A stretch of DNA of 21,536 bases from DATARH01 sp036264235. GTDB taxonomy: Bacteria; Pseudomonadota; Alphaproteobacteria; ATCC43930; CGMCC-115725. Both the position numbers and the translations under genes were made by a program. The stretch's first letter is position 1; the number at the start of each line of letters is the position of its first letter. Positions 7,355-15,113 of this stretch are shown here, piece by piece. Location of the stretch: assembly GCA_036264235.1 (NCBI GenBank), contig DATARH010000096.1:1-21536 (forward strand), written 5' to 3'. Under the pieces are notes generated by a model. That model was not told the DNA's origin and ran no database searches. It saw only the letters and a program-made list of their open reading frames with translations.

Positions 7355-8623
7355 TCAATCGGCCGCGGTTTCCGCGGCTGCCGCGGTTGCGATCGGGCGA
7401 GGGCTGCTGGAGCGGACGCAATTCCTGCCGGCTTCCTTGGCGGCGTAGAGCGCTTCGTCTGCCGCCGCGATCAGCTCTTCCGCCATTGCGCCGCGCCGCG
7501 GACGCAGAGTCGCCGCCCCGATGCTGACACTGACAATTGCATCATCGTCGTTCGCCCCGGCATTCGAACGCGGCAGGCGCAGTTCGAGCACCGATCGGCG
7601 GATCCGTTCGGCGATGACCGTTGCTCCGGCCTCGTCGGTCGCCGGAAGGACGACGGCGAACTCCTCGCCGCCGTAGCGCGCCGGCAGATCGGTCGCGCGC
7701 TGGATCGCGCTCTGCAGCGCAGTCGCTACCGCGTGCAGGCATGTGTCCCCCGCCTGATGACCAAAGGTGTCGTTATACGTTTTGAACTTGTCGACATCGA
7801 TCATCAGCAGAGAGACCGCCTCTTCCGAGCGGACCGCGCGCTGCCATTCCGCGGCGAGCTTCGCGTCGAAGGAGCGCCGGTTCGGCAAGCGGGTCAGGGC
7901 ATCGGTCGCGGCGAGCAACGACAGCTGTTCGTTGCTGCGTTGCAGCTGCTCGTTGACCTGCTCGATCTCCCTTGCCAGCTGCTCGTTCTTCTCGTTGCTG
8001 ACGAGAAAGCCGACGGTGCGCTCCGACAGGAATTCGACCAGCCGCAGGTTCGCCAGGATGTGCTGCCCGAGGATGACGTCGTAGAGGATGTAATAGATGT
8101 TGCCGGTTAGGAGGCAGCCGACAAACAGCGGCACCTGGCTAAGATAGACCTGCCCGATCGCGGCGGCGGGTGCGGCATTGTTCCGGAATGCGGCGCTGCC
8201 GAGATAGGCGGCTTGCACCGCGATCATCAGGAAGCGGGAGAGCGTATCGTCGGTCATCGCGATGACGGCGATGCTGCCGCTGCCCCACAGCAGGCCGACC
8301 GCCCAGGCGGTGTAAGCAAACCGGCGCGCCCACTCTTCCGGCGGGTACCGGTCCGCAGATCGCCAGAACACGCCGGCCTGTTGCAGCCGCCACGCCAGAA
8401 TCGCGACGACCGCCGCGCACCAGCCGAGCCAAAAGACGCCCCCCACCCGCCACCATTCGAGCAGGCCCAGCAGCACCATCGAGGCGGCGCCCATCAGCAG
8501 CGTCTCGCGCTGCGCGAACAGGGTCTCGACCAGCTTTCGCTCGATCGACGGCGACTGCGTGCCATGGTCCGCCAGATAAGGGAGCCGCTCCGCCCGGAAC
8601 TCCCTCAGGTGCAGCTTGAGCAT
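7355..8623 (-). CDS. Membrane-bound diguanylate cyclase (GGDEF domain)
   Basis: This 422-residue protein makes cyclic di-GMP from two GTP. Residues about 40-200 are mostly hydrophobic with five or six likely membrane helices and no known sensor domain. A Glu/Gln-rich coiled-coil linker runs 209-237. The GGDEF domain starts at DALTRLPNRR (241-250) and carries an intact GGEEF active site at 318-322. RATD (309-312), exactly five residues before it, is the RxxD inhibitory I-site, so feedback inhibition by c-di-GMP is expected. The C-terminus is Ala-rich. Signalling through c-di-GMP governs the attached/motile switch. The signal sensed by the membrane part is not known. A short CGGCT/AGCCG hairpin at 7339-7352 follows the stop. 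Confidence 0.92.
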   Translation of the reverse strand: MLKLHLREFRAERLPYLADHGTQSPSIERKLVETLFAQRETLLMGAASMVLLGLLEWWRVGGVFWLGWCAAVVAILAWRLQQAGVFWRSADRYPPEEWARRFAYTAWAVGLLWGSGSIAVIAMTDDTLSRFLMIAVQAAYLGSAAFRNNAAPAAAIGQVYLSQVPLFVGCLLTGNIYYILYDVILGQHILANLRLVEFLSERTVGFLVSNEKNEQLAREIEQVNEQLQRSNEQLSLLAATDALTRLPNRRSFDAKLAAEWQRAVRSEEAVSLLMIDVDKFKTYNDTFGHQAGDTCLHAVATALQSAIQRATDLPARYGGEEFAVVLPATDEAGATVIAERIRRSVLELRLPRSNAGANDDDAIVSVSIGAATLRPRRGAMAEELIAAADEALYAAKEAGRNCVRSSSPRPIATAAAAETAAD

Positions 8624-8722
8624 CGGGCGTCTCCCCTGCGGCGCCGGCGTGCGGTTGATCTTGCCGGCTCCCTCCCCGAGCCAAGATACCCAGTCTCGAA
8701 GCCGGTCGCTACTTCGCCGCTT

Positions 8723-9061
8723 TCATTTCTGGAAAATGTCGATTCTGCCGGCCCGGTAATTCGTAATCACGTCAGCCAGGACCGTCGCCACCGGAAGCGT
8801 CAAATGCAGTTCGCAATTGATCATCAGGAGATGATCGATCGTTGCCACCGTGGCGCCGTTGATGCTGCCTGCCTCAGTCTTGAGCGATTTAAGGGTCTCT
8901 TCCGGGAGGTGAGCCAGAATCCATTCCTGATGGGCCGCTGCGGTCTGTGCCGCGTCGCCTCGCGAATAAGCCTCATTCCATTCATAACAATATGGTCGAC
9001 TTTCCGAGCATGCGCTGGCAAGCGCGAGCACCGCGATCATCAACGGCGGGATCGGTTGCAT
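8723..9061 (-). CDS. Small putative lipoprotein of unknown function
   Basis: The 112-residue product begins MQPIPPLMIAVLALASAC, a short lipoprotein-type signal with Cys18 as the possible lipidation site. The -3 residue is Ala rather than Leu, so plain secretion is also possible. The mature part is mainly helical and has two more cysteines (25 and 83). I recognise no family. The ATG at 9061 follows GGAGGGGG with good spacing; the open frame continues upstream to 9400 only as antisense to the next gene. It diverges from the DUF4259-like gene over about 147 bp. Confidence 0.6.
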   Translation of the reverse strand: MQPIPPLMIAVLALASACSESRPYCYEWNEAYSRGDAAQTAAAHQEWILAHLPEETLKSLKTEAGSINGATVATIDHLLMINCELHLTLPVATVLADVITNYRAGRIDIFQK

Positions 9062-9208
9062 TGGCCCCCTCCGCAAATGGCCGCGAGATGCCGCCCTTCG
9101 CCGTGCATATTCCTTAACGGATGTTTGAGATCGTTCCCAGCCGGCGCCGTGTCCCAGCGCGCATGCGCCGACCGAAAATTTGCGGGCCGCCAGCCCAGGA
9201 GAACGAAA

Positions 9209-10096
9209 ATGGGTGCTTGGGGTGCCGGGCTTTTCGAAGACGACGACGCGGCCGATCTGCGGGAGGATTACCGGACTTTCCTGGCCGATGCGCAGACCGA
9301 TGAAGGCGCCAGCGACCTGGCCGCCCGGAATTATGGTGCCAGCTTTGAAAACCTCGCCGATACCACGGGTTTTTGGCTCGCCCTCGCGTTGGTCGAACAT
9401 CGGGCGGGCCGCCTCGATCCGCGCGTCAAGGCGGCGGCGCTTTCAATCATCGACGGCGACCTCGATCTCGCCAAATGGGCCAGTTCCGCTCTCCAAAAGA
9501 AGCGGGCAAGGGTCCTTCTAAAACTGCGCCATACGCTGATGTCCCCCGCACCGCCGGCGAAACCGCTACCCAAACCCATTCCGACGCAGCTTCCGGGCTG
9601 GGAATTTTCGGGGGTGGTAGGGTATCGCCTGGAGAACGGGAAATATGCGGTGCTGCACATGATGAACTATCGAGTGTGGTCGAACGTGCGGGCGCGCGCA
9701 CCGATCGTTTCGGTGTTGAACTGGTTTTCGGAAGGGGTGCCGCGCGAACGCGATATTGCCGGACTGACTTATCTCAACCACTCAGGCTATGTTCCGTCGT
9801 CCGGTCACCTGCTGAACCTGGCGATGCCGGCGCGGAACGCCTTGCGAGACGAGCAGTTCGATCATCTCGGCGTGACGAAGCCGGTGACGCGAAGCGAGGC
9901 CGCGTCCTCGGTCCATGGCATCGGCGGGGAGGAGGGACGCTCGCTGGACCAGGCGCTGACACAGCGGCTTTGGCCCTATTGGGAAGATCCGACCCGACCG
10001 GTGCATCTCGACAAGCCGCCGGCCGGAGCAAGCCGCGCCGAAGGTCACGCCTTCTACGGAGCGCAGCGAACCCGGCTGTTCGGCAGCGCATTGTAA
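9209..10096 (+). CDS. DUF4259-like protein, possible immunity-type two-domain protein
   Basis: The 295-residue protein opens with MGAWGAGLFEDDDAADLRED, close to the M-G-x-W-G-x-G-x-F-x-x-D start typical of DUF4259 proteins. A Pro-rich linker at about 112-130 separates it from a second domain beginning WEFSGVVGYRLENGKYAVLHMM. That second start resembles the opening of Imm26-type immunity domains, which is a pattern impression and not a search result. The ATG at 9209 follows AGGAGA by seven bases; upstream open frame is antisense to other genes. No toxin gene is adjacent, so an immunity role is not supported by context. A perfect 9-bp hairpin follows the stop. Confidence 0.7.
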   Translation: MGAWGAGLFEDDDAADLREDYRTFLADAQTDEGASDLAARNYGASFENLADTTGFWLALALVEHRAGRLDPRVKAAALSIIDGDLDLAKWASSALQKKRARVLLKLRHTLMSPAPPAKPLPKPIPTQLPGWEFSGVVGYRLENGKYAVLHMMNYRVWSNVRARAPIVSVLNWFSEGVPRERDIAGLTYLNHSGYVPSSGHLLNLAMPARNALRDEQFDHLGVTKPVTRSEAASSVHGIGGEEGRSLDQALTQRLWPYWEDPTRPVHLDKPPAGASRAEGHAFYGAQRTRLFGSAL

Positions 10097-10143
10097 AACC
10101 GGACTCCGAACCGGCCAAACGCCACAGAGCCGGACGCGGATCG

Positions 10144-10164
10144 CGCACCCGCGCGGCGGGTGCG
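10144..10164. terminator. Perfect hairpin between convergent genes
   Basis: CGCACCCGC (10144-10152) and GCGGGTGCG (10156-10164) form a 9-bp stem with a GCG loop. It lies between the ends of the DUF4259-like gene and the TauD-type gene, three bases from the latter's stop, and may serve as a shared terminator. There is no T-tract. Confidence 0.5.
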
Positions 10165-10167
10165 GAG

Positions 10168-11022
10168 CTACGCGGCCCGCGCGACCGAGATCGGCGCCTC
10201 ACCCTTCAGCATCAGGCGATAAAGATAGCGGCGCTGGTTCATGTCATAGTCGGGGTTGGCTTTGTGCATGACGCTGCGGTTGTCCCACATCACCATGTCG
10301 CCGTACCGCCACTGGTGACGGTATTCGTATTTCGGCTGTGTTGCGTGCGTCATCAATTCGGTGACGAGGTCCAACGCCTCGTCGTCGGGCATGCCGACAA
10401 TCCCTTCGATCCGTACCGGGTTCAGGAACAGTGCCTTGCGGCCGTTTTCCGGGTGCACCCGAACCAGGGGATGAATGCCCGGCGGCGGCAGCGCCTTCAG
10501 GCTTTCCTCGTTCAATGGCTTCAATGGGCGCGGGCTGTATTTGCTCAGATAAACGTGGATCGCCTTCAGCCCATCAATCTTCTTCTTCATCGCGTCGGGC
10601 AATTCGTCATAGGCGAGGTGCATGTTGACGTATTGCGTGTCGCCGCCCTTGTCGGGCAGCGCCACCGGATAGAGGATCGTCGCCTTGGGCGGTGCCGGAT
10701 GGTTCGAGTGGTCGGTGTGGAAGGTCTCGCCCGGGATCATCCGCCTTGTGCCGAGAAATTCCTCGTTGGTGACGTAATACATCTCGGGAAAGCCCGGGAT
10801 GTGGTGATCCTTTTTGTCGTGCGGCTGCAATTCGCCCCACAGCTGCACCGCGCGGATGAAATCGGCGGGCTCGTATTTCTGGTCACGCACCACCAACACA
10901 TGGTGCTCGGCGAAGGCGCGGTTGAGCGCTGCGCGGGTCTCAGCATCGACTGGCTTGGTCAGGTCGAGATCCCGCACCTCGGCTCCGGTGTGGGAGGTCA
11001 TCGGGGTGATCGTGTACGCCAT
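10168..11022 (-). CDS. TauD/TfdA family 2-oxoglutarate-dependent dioxygenase (copy 1)
   Basis: This 284-residue cytoplasmic enzyme belongs to the Fe(II)/2-oxoglutarate dioxygenases of the taurine/2,4-D type. The iron triad is His102-x-Asp104 (in FHTDHS) and His253 (in SVMHKA), and the 2-oxoglutarate-binding Arg lies in RRYLYR (264-269). Length matches the family. Substrates include taurine, other alkylsulfonates and aryloxyacids; none can be assigned, and no sulfonate transporter is nearby. It is the last gene of the minus-strand run. The gap to the upstream DUF2383 gene holds a terminator-like hairpin, so it may be transcribed separately. A second family member lies 0.6 kb away. Confidence 0.9.
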   Translation of the reverse strand: MAYTITPMTSHTGAEVRDLDLTKPVDAETRAALNRAFAEHHVLVVRDQKYEPADFIRAVQLWGELQPHDKKDHHIPGFPEMYYVTNEEFLGTRRMIPGETFHTDHSNHPAPPKATILYPVALPDKGGDTQYVNMHLAYDELPDAMKKKIDGLKAIHVYLSKYSPRPLKPLNEESLKALPPPGIHPLVRVHPENGRKALFLNPVRIEGIVGMPDDEALDLVTELMTHATQPKYEYRHQWRYGDMVMWDNRSVMHKANPDYDMNQRRYLYRLMLKGEAPISVARAA

Positions 11023-11050
11023 GGCGGGATTCCCCGAGCAGTGGAACGGA

Positions 11051-11074
11051 CGCGGAGACTCTAGGATCTCCGCG
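11051..11074 (-). terminator. Hairpin after the DUF2383 gene
   Basis: CGCGGAGA (11051-11058) pairs perfectly with TCTCCGCG (11067-11074) around an eight-base loop. It lies 35 bases beyond the DUF2383 stop and before the next start. It may end that transcript or fold in the leader of the TauD-type gene. Confidence 0.4.
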
Positions 11075-11109
11075 CCGATCCGTAAACTGCCGGCAAGAAA
11101 CGACGGCCG

Positions 11110-11553
11110 CTATACCGCCGCGTTACGCATGTCGCGGACCCGGTCGTGGTTGGCCTTGACCTCGCGATACTGGGTTTCGACCAGCATCCGAATATCCGCC
11201 GGGAGATCGCGCTGCAGTGCCTTTTCATAGGCGCGCTTGGCAACATCCTCGCCGCGCTCGCACTCGGCGAGGATCGCCTGATCGTCCATGCCGGTTACCG
11301 CGGATCGGATGTTGACCCAGGCGCGGTGCATCGCGCCGGCGGTCGAGCCGCTGCGCTCCGGGTCGCCGCCCAACTCGCGGACCTTTTCGCGAAGTTGCCG
11401 GGCGCCGGTGGCGCAACGCTGCGCCTTCTCGTCGAAGAAGGTCTTGAGATTCGGGTTCTTGACGTTCTGACCGCAGGAGAGAAAGCCCTCCTCGCCGTCC
11501 TTGCAGGTCTCGATCAGATCGTTGAGGGTCGAGATCACATCGTTCCGGTCCAT
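11110..11553 (-). CDS. PA2169-family four-helix-bundle protein (DUF2383)
   Basis: The 147-residue, fully helical protein matches the ferritin-like PA2169/DUF2383 family in length and pattern. Landmarks are the start DVISTLNDLIETCKDGEEGF, the FDEKAQRC and RELGGDPERSGSTAGAMHRAW blocks, and the C-terminal ILAECERGEDVAKRAYEKAL. The family is of unknown function and is often linked with stress responses in alphaproteobacteria. The ATG follows GGAGGTG. A near-consensus EcfG-type promoter ends 29 bp upstream. It sits between two TauD-type dioxygenase genes on the same strand, with about 100 bp gaps on each side, so it is probably its own unit. Confidence 0.88.
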   Translation of the reverse strand: MDRNDVISTLNDLIETCKDGEEGFLSCGQNVKNPNLKTFFDEKAQRCATGARQLREKVRELGGDPERSGSTAGAMHRAWVNIRSAVTGMDDQAILAECERGEDVAKRAYEKALQRDLPADIRMLVETQYREVKANHDRVRDMRNAAV

Positions 11554-11582
11554 CGGACACCTCCGTTCCGTCCTCTAAACGA

Positions 11583-11607
11583 AACGCCGACCATCTGGGG
11601 TCGATCC
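11583..11607 (-). promoter_or_regulatory. Near-consensus EcfG-type promoter of the DUF2383 gene
   Basis: On the minus strand GGATC (11607-11603) and CGTT (11586-11583) are 16 bases apart, matching eight of the nine consensus positions. The distance to the start codon (29 bases) resembles that of the two perfect EcfG sites in this window. Confidence 0.5.
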
Positions 11608-11655
11608 GATTTCGCCCGAGGGCTTCCCGGGGTTCTCGCACCGATCGTCGGTGTC

Positions 11656-12495
11656 TTACCGCGGGCGGTCGCCCTTGAAGGTGATCCGGTGCATGATTCG
11701 GCGCTGGCCTTGATAGTCGTTGATCGCATTGTGCTGCGCCGAGCGGTTGTCCCAAAAGGCGAGCGAGCCCGGCCCCCAGGAAAACCGGCAGGTGAATTCC
11801 GGCCGGCTCAGATGGCCGAACAGGTATTGCAGGATCGGCCGCGATTCCTCCTCGGTAATACCCTTGAACCGCACGGTATGGGCGGAATTGACGTAGAGCG
11901 CCTTTTTGCCGGTCTCGGGGTGGACCCGCACCGCCGGATGCTCGGCGATCAGCCGGCTCGGGGCCGCGGCGTTCGGGGTGTCTCGGGCGCGGTCCTCGCG
12001 GGTACGCGAGCCGTCCGCCTTGGCCGAGTCGCTGATCCCGACGAGCCCATCGAGCATCCGCTTCATGCCGGGCGACAATGTCTCGTAGGCGATTACCGTG
12101 TTGGCGAAGAGGGTGTCGCCGCCATAGGGCGGCACTTCGCGCGCCAGCAGCATCGTCGCCATCGGCGGCTCGTCGAGATAGGTCGTGTCGGCGTGCCAGA
12201 CGCCGCCGAAATTGATCGTCTCCTCCGGCAATTTGACCACCGGCGTGATCACCGGGAAGCCGTCGAGACCGCGAACGAACGGATATTCGATCGGCTCGCC
12301 GAAGCGCTTGGCGAAGGCGAGATACCGCTCGGAGGTCAGTTCCTGGTCGCGAAAGAAGATCACGCAATGATCGAGCAGCGCCTGGCGGATCGCCCGGATC
12401 GTCGCATCCGGCAGGTCGTCCGCCAGATCAATTCCATGGAGCTCGGCGCCGATCGCGCCGGCAATCGGGCAGATTTCGACCGGGGTGGCGGTCAT
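11656..12495 (-). CDS. TauD/TfdA family 2-oxoglutarate-dependent dioxygenase (copy 2)
   Basis: This 279-residue enzyme has the iron triad His101-x-Asp103 (in WHADTTY) and His255 (in SAQHNAI), and the Arg of RRIMHR near residue 266 for 2-oxoglutarate. It shares the block HPxVRVHPExGxKAL with copy 1 but differs elsewhere, so they are distant paralogues with probably different substrates. Its start codon overlaps the stop of the upstream SPFH gene (ATGA), so the two are translationally coupled, an unusual pairing. The substrate is unknown; alkylsulfonates, aryloxyacids and carnitine-like compounds are all possible. Confidence 0.9.
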   Translation of the reverse strand: MTATPVEICPIAGAIGAELHGIDLADDLPDATIRAIRQALLDHCVIFFRDQELTSERYLAFAKRFGEPIEYPFVRGLDGFPVITPVVKLPEETINFGGVWHADTTYLDEPPMATMLLAREVPPYGGDTLFANTVIAYETLSPGMKRMLDGLVGISDSAKADGSRTREDRARDTPNAAAPSRLIAEHPAVRVHPETGKKALYVNSAHTVRFKGITEEESRPILQYLFGHLSRPEFTCRFSWGPGSLAFWDNRSAQHNAINDYQGQRRIMHRITFKGDRPR

Positions 12496-13463
12496 TTCGG
12501 TGTCATCGCCGGTTCCGAGCGCGGCAGGTTGATCAGCGGCACGCTGCCGCTGCCTTCAAGCAAGGTCGCCGGCAGGATGCCGTTCCAGCGATCAGCCTTG
12601 ACCAGGTCGACGACCGTGGGATTGCCATGCAGGATCTCGGCGTAGCGGCTGAGCACGGCGGCGCGCGAGTCGCCCTCGAGGTGGATCGCCTCGGCCCGTC
12701 CCTGCGCCGTGAAGATTGCCGCCTGACGGTCGGCATCGGCCAATTTCAGCTTCGCTTCGGCCTCGCCATTTGCCCGCGCCACGGCCTGCTGTGCCTCGAA
12801 ACGAATGCGATTGACCGTGTTCTCGGCGGCGACCGCCTCGTTCTTCGCCTTGACCGCCGCTTCGACCGAAGCACGGAAGCTGTCGGAATAGGTGATCTGG
12901 GCGATCTGGAAGTCGATGACCTCGACGCCGTAGAGTCGTCCGAGATCAGTCGAAAGCAACTGCCGAAGCGAGACCGACAACCGCTCGCGGTTTTCACTGA
13001 TTGTCGTTGTGTTTTGTTGCGCAAAAATCTTGGCGGTGCGGTCGGCGATGATGCGCTGGAAGTTGTCCCCGATGTCGAAATTGCCGGCGCGCCCAACCTC
13101 GTAGAGCAGCTTCAACACCGCGCTGGGTGGGATACGGAAGGTGAGCCCGACCGCGACCGCGATCGGCTGGTTGTCGATCGTATTCACCGACAAATGGTCG
13201 ATCCGGTAGGTCTCCAGCGACACCTGGATTTTGTCGATCGTATCGACCAGCGGCAGCTTGAAATGGAAGCCGGGTCCGAGCGGCTGGGTGACCGCGACCT
13301 CGCCGAGCCGGCGCTTGCCCGCCATCTCGGTCGGCTGCACGATCGCAAACGATCCGGAGATCAAGGCCAGCAGGATGCCGATCCCGATGAGCATGACGCC
13401 GATGCGCGCCAGGCCGGGGCGCTGCATGCCGGCCTGGCTGAGCTGATGCGCAAGGTTCGTCAT
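12492..13463 (-). CDS. SPFH/band-7 (prohibitin-like) membrane protein
   Basis: The 323-residue protein has one N-terminal membrane helix (about 21-42), then an SPFH/band-7 domain (about 43-230) with the usual sequence GPGFHFKLPLVDTIDKIQVS. After it comes a charged Ala/Glu-rich helix (about 200-275) rich in EAxAxxxGEAEA heptads. Such proteins (HflK/HflC/prohibitin type) form rings or scaffolds in the inner membrane and often modulate the FtsH protease. There is no FtsH or NfeD partner next to it; instead it is coupled by a 4-bp overlap to a TauD-type dioxygenase. A GAGGAA lies 11 bases before the ATG, rather far. Tandem TTAACTCA repeats lie about 65 bp upstream. Confidence 0.88.
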   Translation of the reverse strand: MTNLAHQLSQAGMQRPGLARIGVMLIGIGILLALISGSFAIVQPTEMAGKRRLGEVAVTQPLGPGFHFKLPLVDTIDKIQVSLETYRIDHLSVNTIDNQPIAVAVGLTFRIPPSAVLKLLYEVGRAGNFDIGDNFQRIIADRTAKIFAQQNTTTISENRERLSVSLRQLLSTDLGRLYGVEVIDFQIAQITYSDSFRASVEAAVKAKNEAVAAENTVNRIRFEAQQAVARANGEAEAKLKLADADRQAAIFTAQGRAEAIHLEGDSRAAVLSRYAEILHGNPTVVDLVKADRWNGILPATLLEGSGSVPLINLPRSEPAMTPK

Positions 13464-13528
13464 GGCGAATCCCGTTCCTCGAAGTGGCGCCGATGTCTGC
13501 TCGGTGCCATCGATAGATTGAGGTCAGG

Positions 13529-13546
13529 TTAACTCACATTAACTCA
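13529..13546. repeat. Tandem TTAACTCA repeats upstream of the SPFH gene
   Basis: TTAACTCA occurs at 13529-13536 and again at 13539-13546, exactly 10 bp apart, on one face of the helix. A looser third unit (TTGAGGTCAG) lies beside them at about 13518-13527. They overlap the end of the PLP-enzyme gene and lie in the likely promoter region of the SPFH gene. Confidence 0.4.
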
Positions 13547-15028
13547 GGCCACCCGCCGGGCTTCCCAGGAGCCGCTGCCGAACTGGCTGCGGTTGACGAT
13601 GCCCTGGTTCTGGTCGCTGGCGGCGCCCAATTCGACGGTGCCGGCCATCGTGCCGTTAGCCACCTTGCCCTCGAAGCGGAACGATAGGATCGCGGCCTCG
13701 TGACGCCCGTCGAAGGCAAAGCGGATCAGATCGGCCTCGACCGCGCCCTTGACCGGCCCCTCGAATTGCGGCGAGCGGTGATGGCCGGCCAGCTTGCTGC
13801 CGCGCTGTTCGAGGGCGAGGCGGTGAGTGCGGGCGCCGTGCAGGAGATCGACCCGAAGCTCCCAATCGCCGGCAACTTCGAGTGCCGGCGGCCGGGCCGG
13901 CGCCGGCTCGGCCTGCGCCGAGATCAGCAGCGCCGCGACAACCGCGTCGCCGACCAGCGCCGCCTCACCCGGCTGCAGCTGGAACGGCTCGACCGAGATC
14001 GAATTTTCGGTGGCGCTGTTGTCGTCGAGCATGACGCGGGGCTCGCCGCCGAGGACGCGGTTGCGCAGGCCGAGGCCGTCGAGCGGGTATTTGTCGCGGT
14101 CCCAGATAATCTTCAGCCGCGGTACGCGGTCGACTCCCTGCGGCTCGACGATCTCGCCGCGGGCGCCGGGGATCGCCGCGACCCGGTCGGCGATGATGCG
14201 GCAATCCTCGTACCATTTCTGCTGCTCGGCGGCGGTGTCGCGCTCGCCGAACCAGTATTCGAGCGCGGTGACGACGCCGATGATGTCCTCCTTCGACACC
14301 TTCATCGGCCGGCCCAGCGCCTGGTGCGGCGAGCCGTTGCGCCAGGCCGCCTGGCAGAGGCGCTTGTCGCCGAGCAGGAGGCCGCTGGTCTGCGGCCCGC
14401 GCAGAAACTTGCCGCCACTGTAGATCACCAGATCGGCGCCGCGCTTGAGCCAGGGCGACGGCCGCTCGATATGCTCGGAGGCCGCGTCGACCATGATCGG
14501 GATGCCGCGTGGCTTGACGACCGCGGCGATCTCCTCGAGCCGCACCGAGGTCAGGTGCTCCTGCTTGCCGAGCAGGACGACCAGCGCGACTGGCTCCTCC
14601 AGAGCCCTGTCGAGCTCGGCGCGGGTGTCGATCTCGACGATGTGGCAGCCGATCATCCGCACCGCCTGGTCATAGGCGAAGCGCTGCTTCTTCGGGATGA
14701 TGACGCGGTTGACCATGCCGTCGGTAAAGGGCAGCCGCACCATCTTGACCGGGTCGTTGCCGGCGACGCAGGCGGCGGTGCCGAGCGCCACCGCGGCGGC
14801 GCTGCCGCAGGTGACGATGCCCCATTCGGCGCCGGTCAATTCGGCGATGCGGGCGCCGGCCGCGTCCATCAACTCGTCGAGGTTGACGAACTGGCGCGAG
14901 GCGGCGTCGATCGCGGCCCGCACCTGCGGCAGCATCAGGCTGCCGCCATGCATCGTGCGAACGCTGCAGCAATTGATGAACGGCCGCACGCCGAGCGCGC
15001 GATAGGGGTTAGAATCCGGACCGGGCAT
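13544..15028 (-). CDS. SelA/DgaE-like PLP-dependent enzyme with C-terminal beta domain
   Basis: The 494-residue protein has a fold-type I PLP core (about 10-370) related to selenocysteine synthase SelA and D-glucosaminate-6-phosphate ammonia-lyase DgaE. Visible features are TCGSAAAVALGTAA (73-86) for phosphate binding, Asp181 in IMVDAASE for the PLP nitrogen and the Schiff-base Lys207 in YSGGKFLRGPQTSG. A linker AQAEPAPARP (371-380) leads to about 110 extra residues with alternating strands, Gly/Trp at start and end (GDWELRV, GSGSWEARR), like a small beta-barrel. Typical core proteins lack this. The likely reaction is ammonia loss or a lyase step on an amino sugar or hydroxy amino acid; substrate unknown. 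The ATG at 15028 follows GGAGGT; the 82-residue upstream extension is out of character. Confidence 0.85.
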   Translation of the reverse strand: MPGPDSNPYRALGVRPFINCCSVRTMHGGSLMLPQVRAAIDAASRQFVNLDELMDAAGARIAELTGAEWGIVTCGSAAAVALGTAACVAGNDPVKMVRLPFTDGMVNRVIIPKKQRFAYDQAVRMIGCHIVEIDTRAELDRALEEPVALVVLLGKQEHLTSVRLEEIAAVVKPRGIPIMVDAASEHIERPSPWLKRGADLVIYSGGKFLRGPQTSGLLLGDKRLCQAAWRNGSPHQALGRPMKVSKEDIIGVVTALEYWFGERDTAAEQQKWYEDCRIIADRVAAIPGARGEIVEPQGVDRVPRLKIIWDRDKYPLDGLGLRNRVLGGEPRVMLDDNSATENSISVEPFQLQPGEAALVGDAVVAALLISAQAEPAPARPPALEVAGDWELRVDLLHGARTHRLALEQRGSKLAGHHRSPQFEGPVKGAVEADLIRFAFDGRHEAAILSFRFEGKVANGTMAGTVELGAASDQNQGIVNRSQFGSGSWEARRVA

Positions 15029-15068
15029 GATACCTCCGATGGGCAACGCGCCACTATAACAGCCCCTC

Positions 15069-15088
15069 CGCCGGTTTGTTGACCGGCG
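15069..15088 (-). terminator. Hairpin between kinase and PLP-enzyme genes
   Basis: CGCCGGT (15069-15075) and ACCGGCG (15082-15088) form a perfect 7-bp stem with a six-base loop, 25 bases beyond the kinase stop. Half of it is the 12-bp direct repeat that recurs upstream of the kinase gene. Confidence 0.4.
15071..15082. repeat. Direct repeat flanking the kinase gene, copy 1
   Basis: CCGGTTTGTTGA here is repeated exactly at 15639-15650. About 30 bp further right both copies are followed by CCTATG and then a loosely similar stretch ending GAGCC. Confidence 0.45.
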
Positions 15089-15113
15089 CCTCGACGGGCC
15101 ACCTATGCCTCGA

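Noticed and set aside
9116..9137. GGAAC and CGTT elements on the minus strand upstream of the small lipoprotein gene
   Set aside because: The spacing is 13 bases, not 16-17, so it does not fit an EcfG promoter.
9062..9400. Upstream extension of the small lipoprotein frame
   Set aside because: Lies antisense to the DUF4259-like gene; the lipoprotein-like signal and GGAGGGGG define the start at 9061.
13700..15082. 460-codon plus-strand open frame
   Set aside because: Antisense to the PLP enzyme, no ribosome site and low-complexity Asp/Ala/Arg composition.
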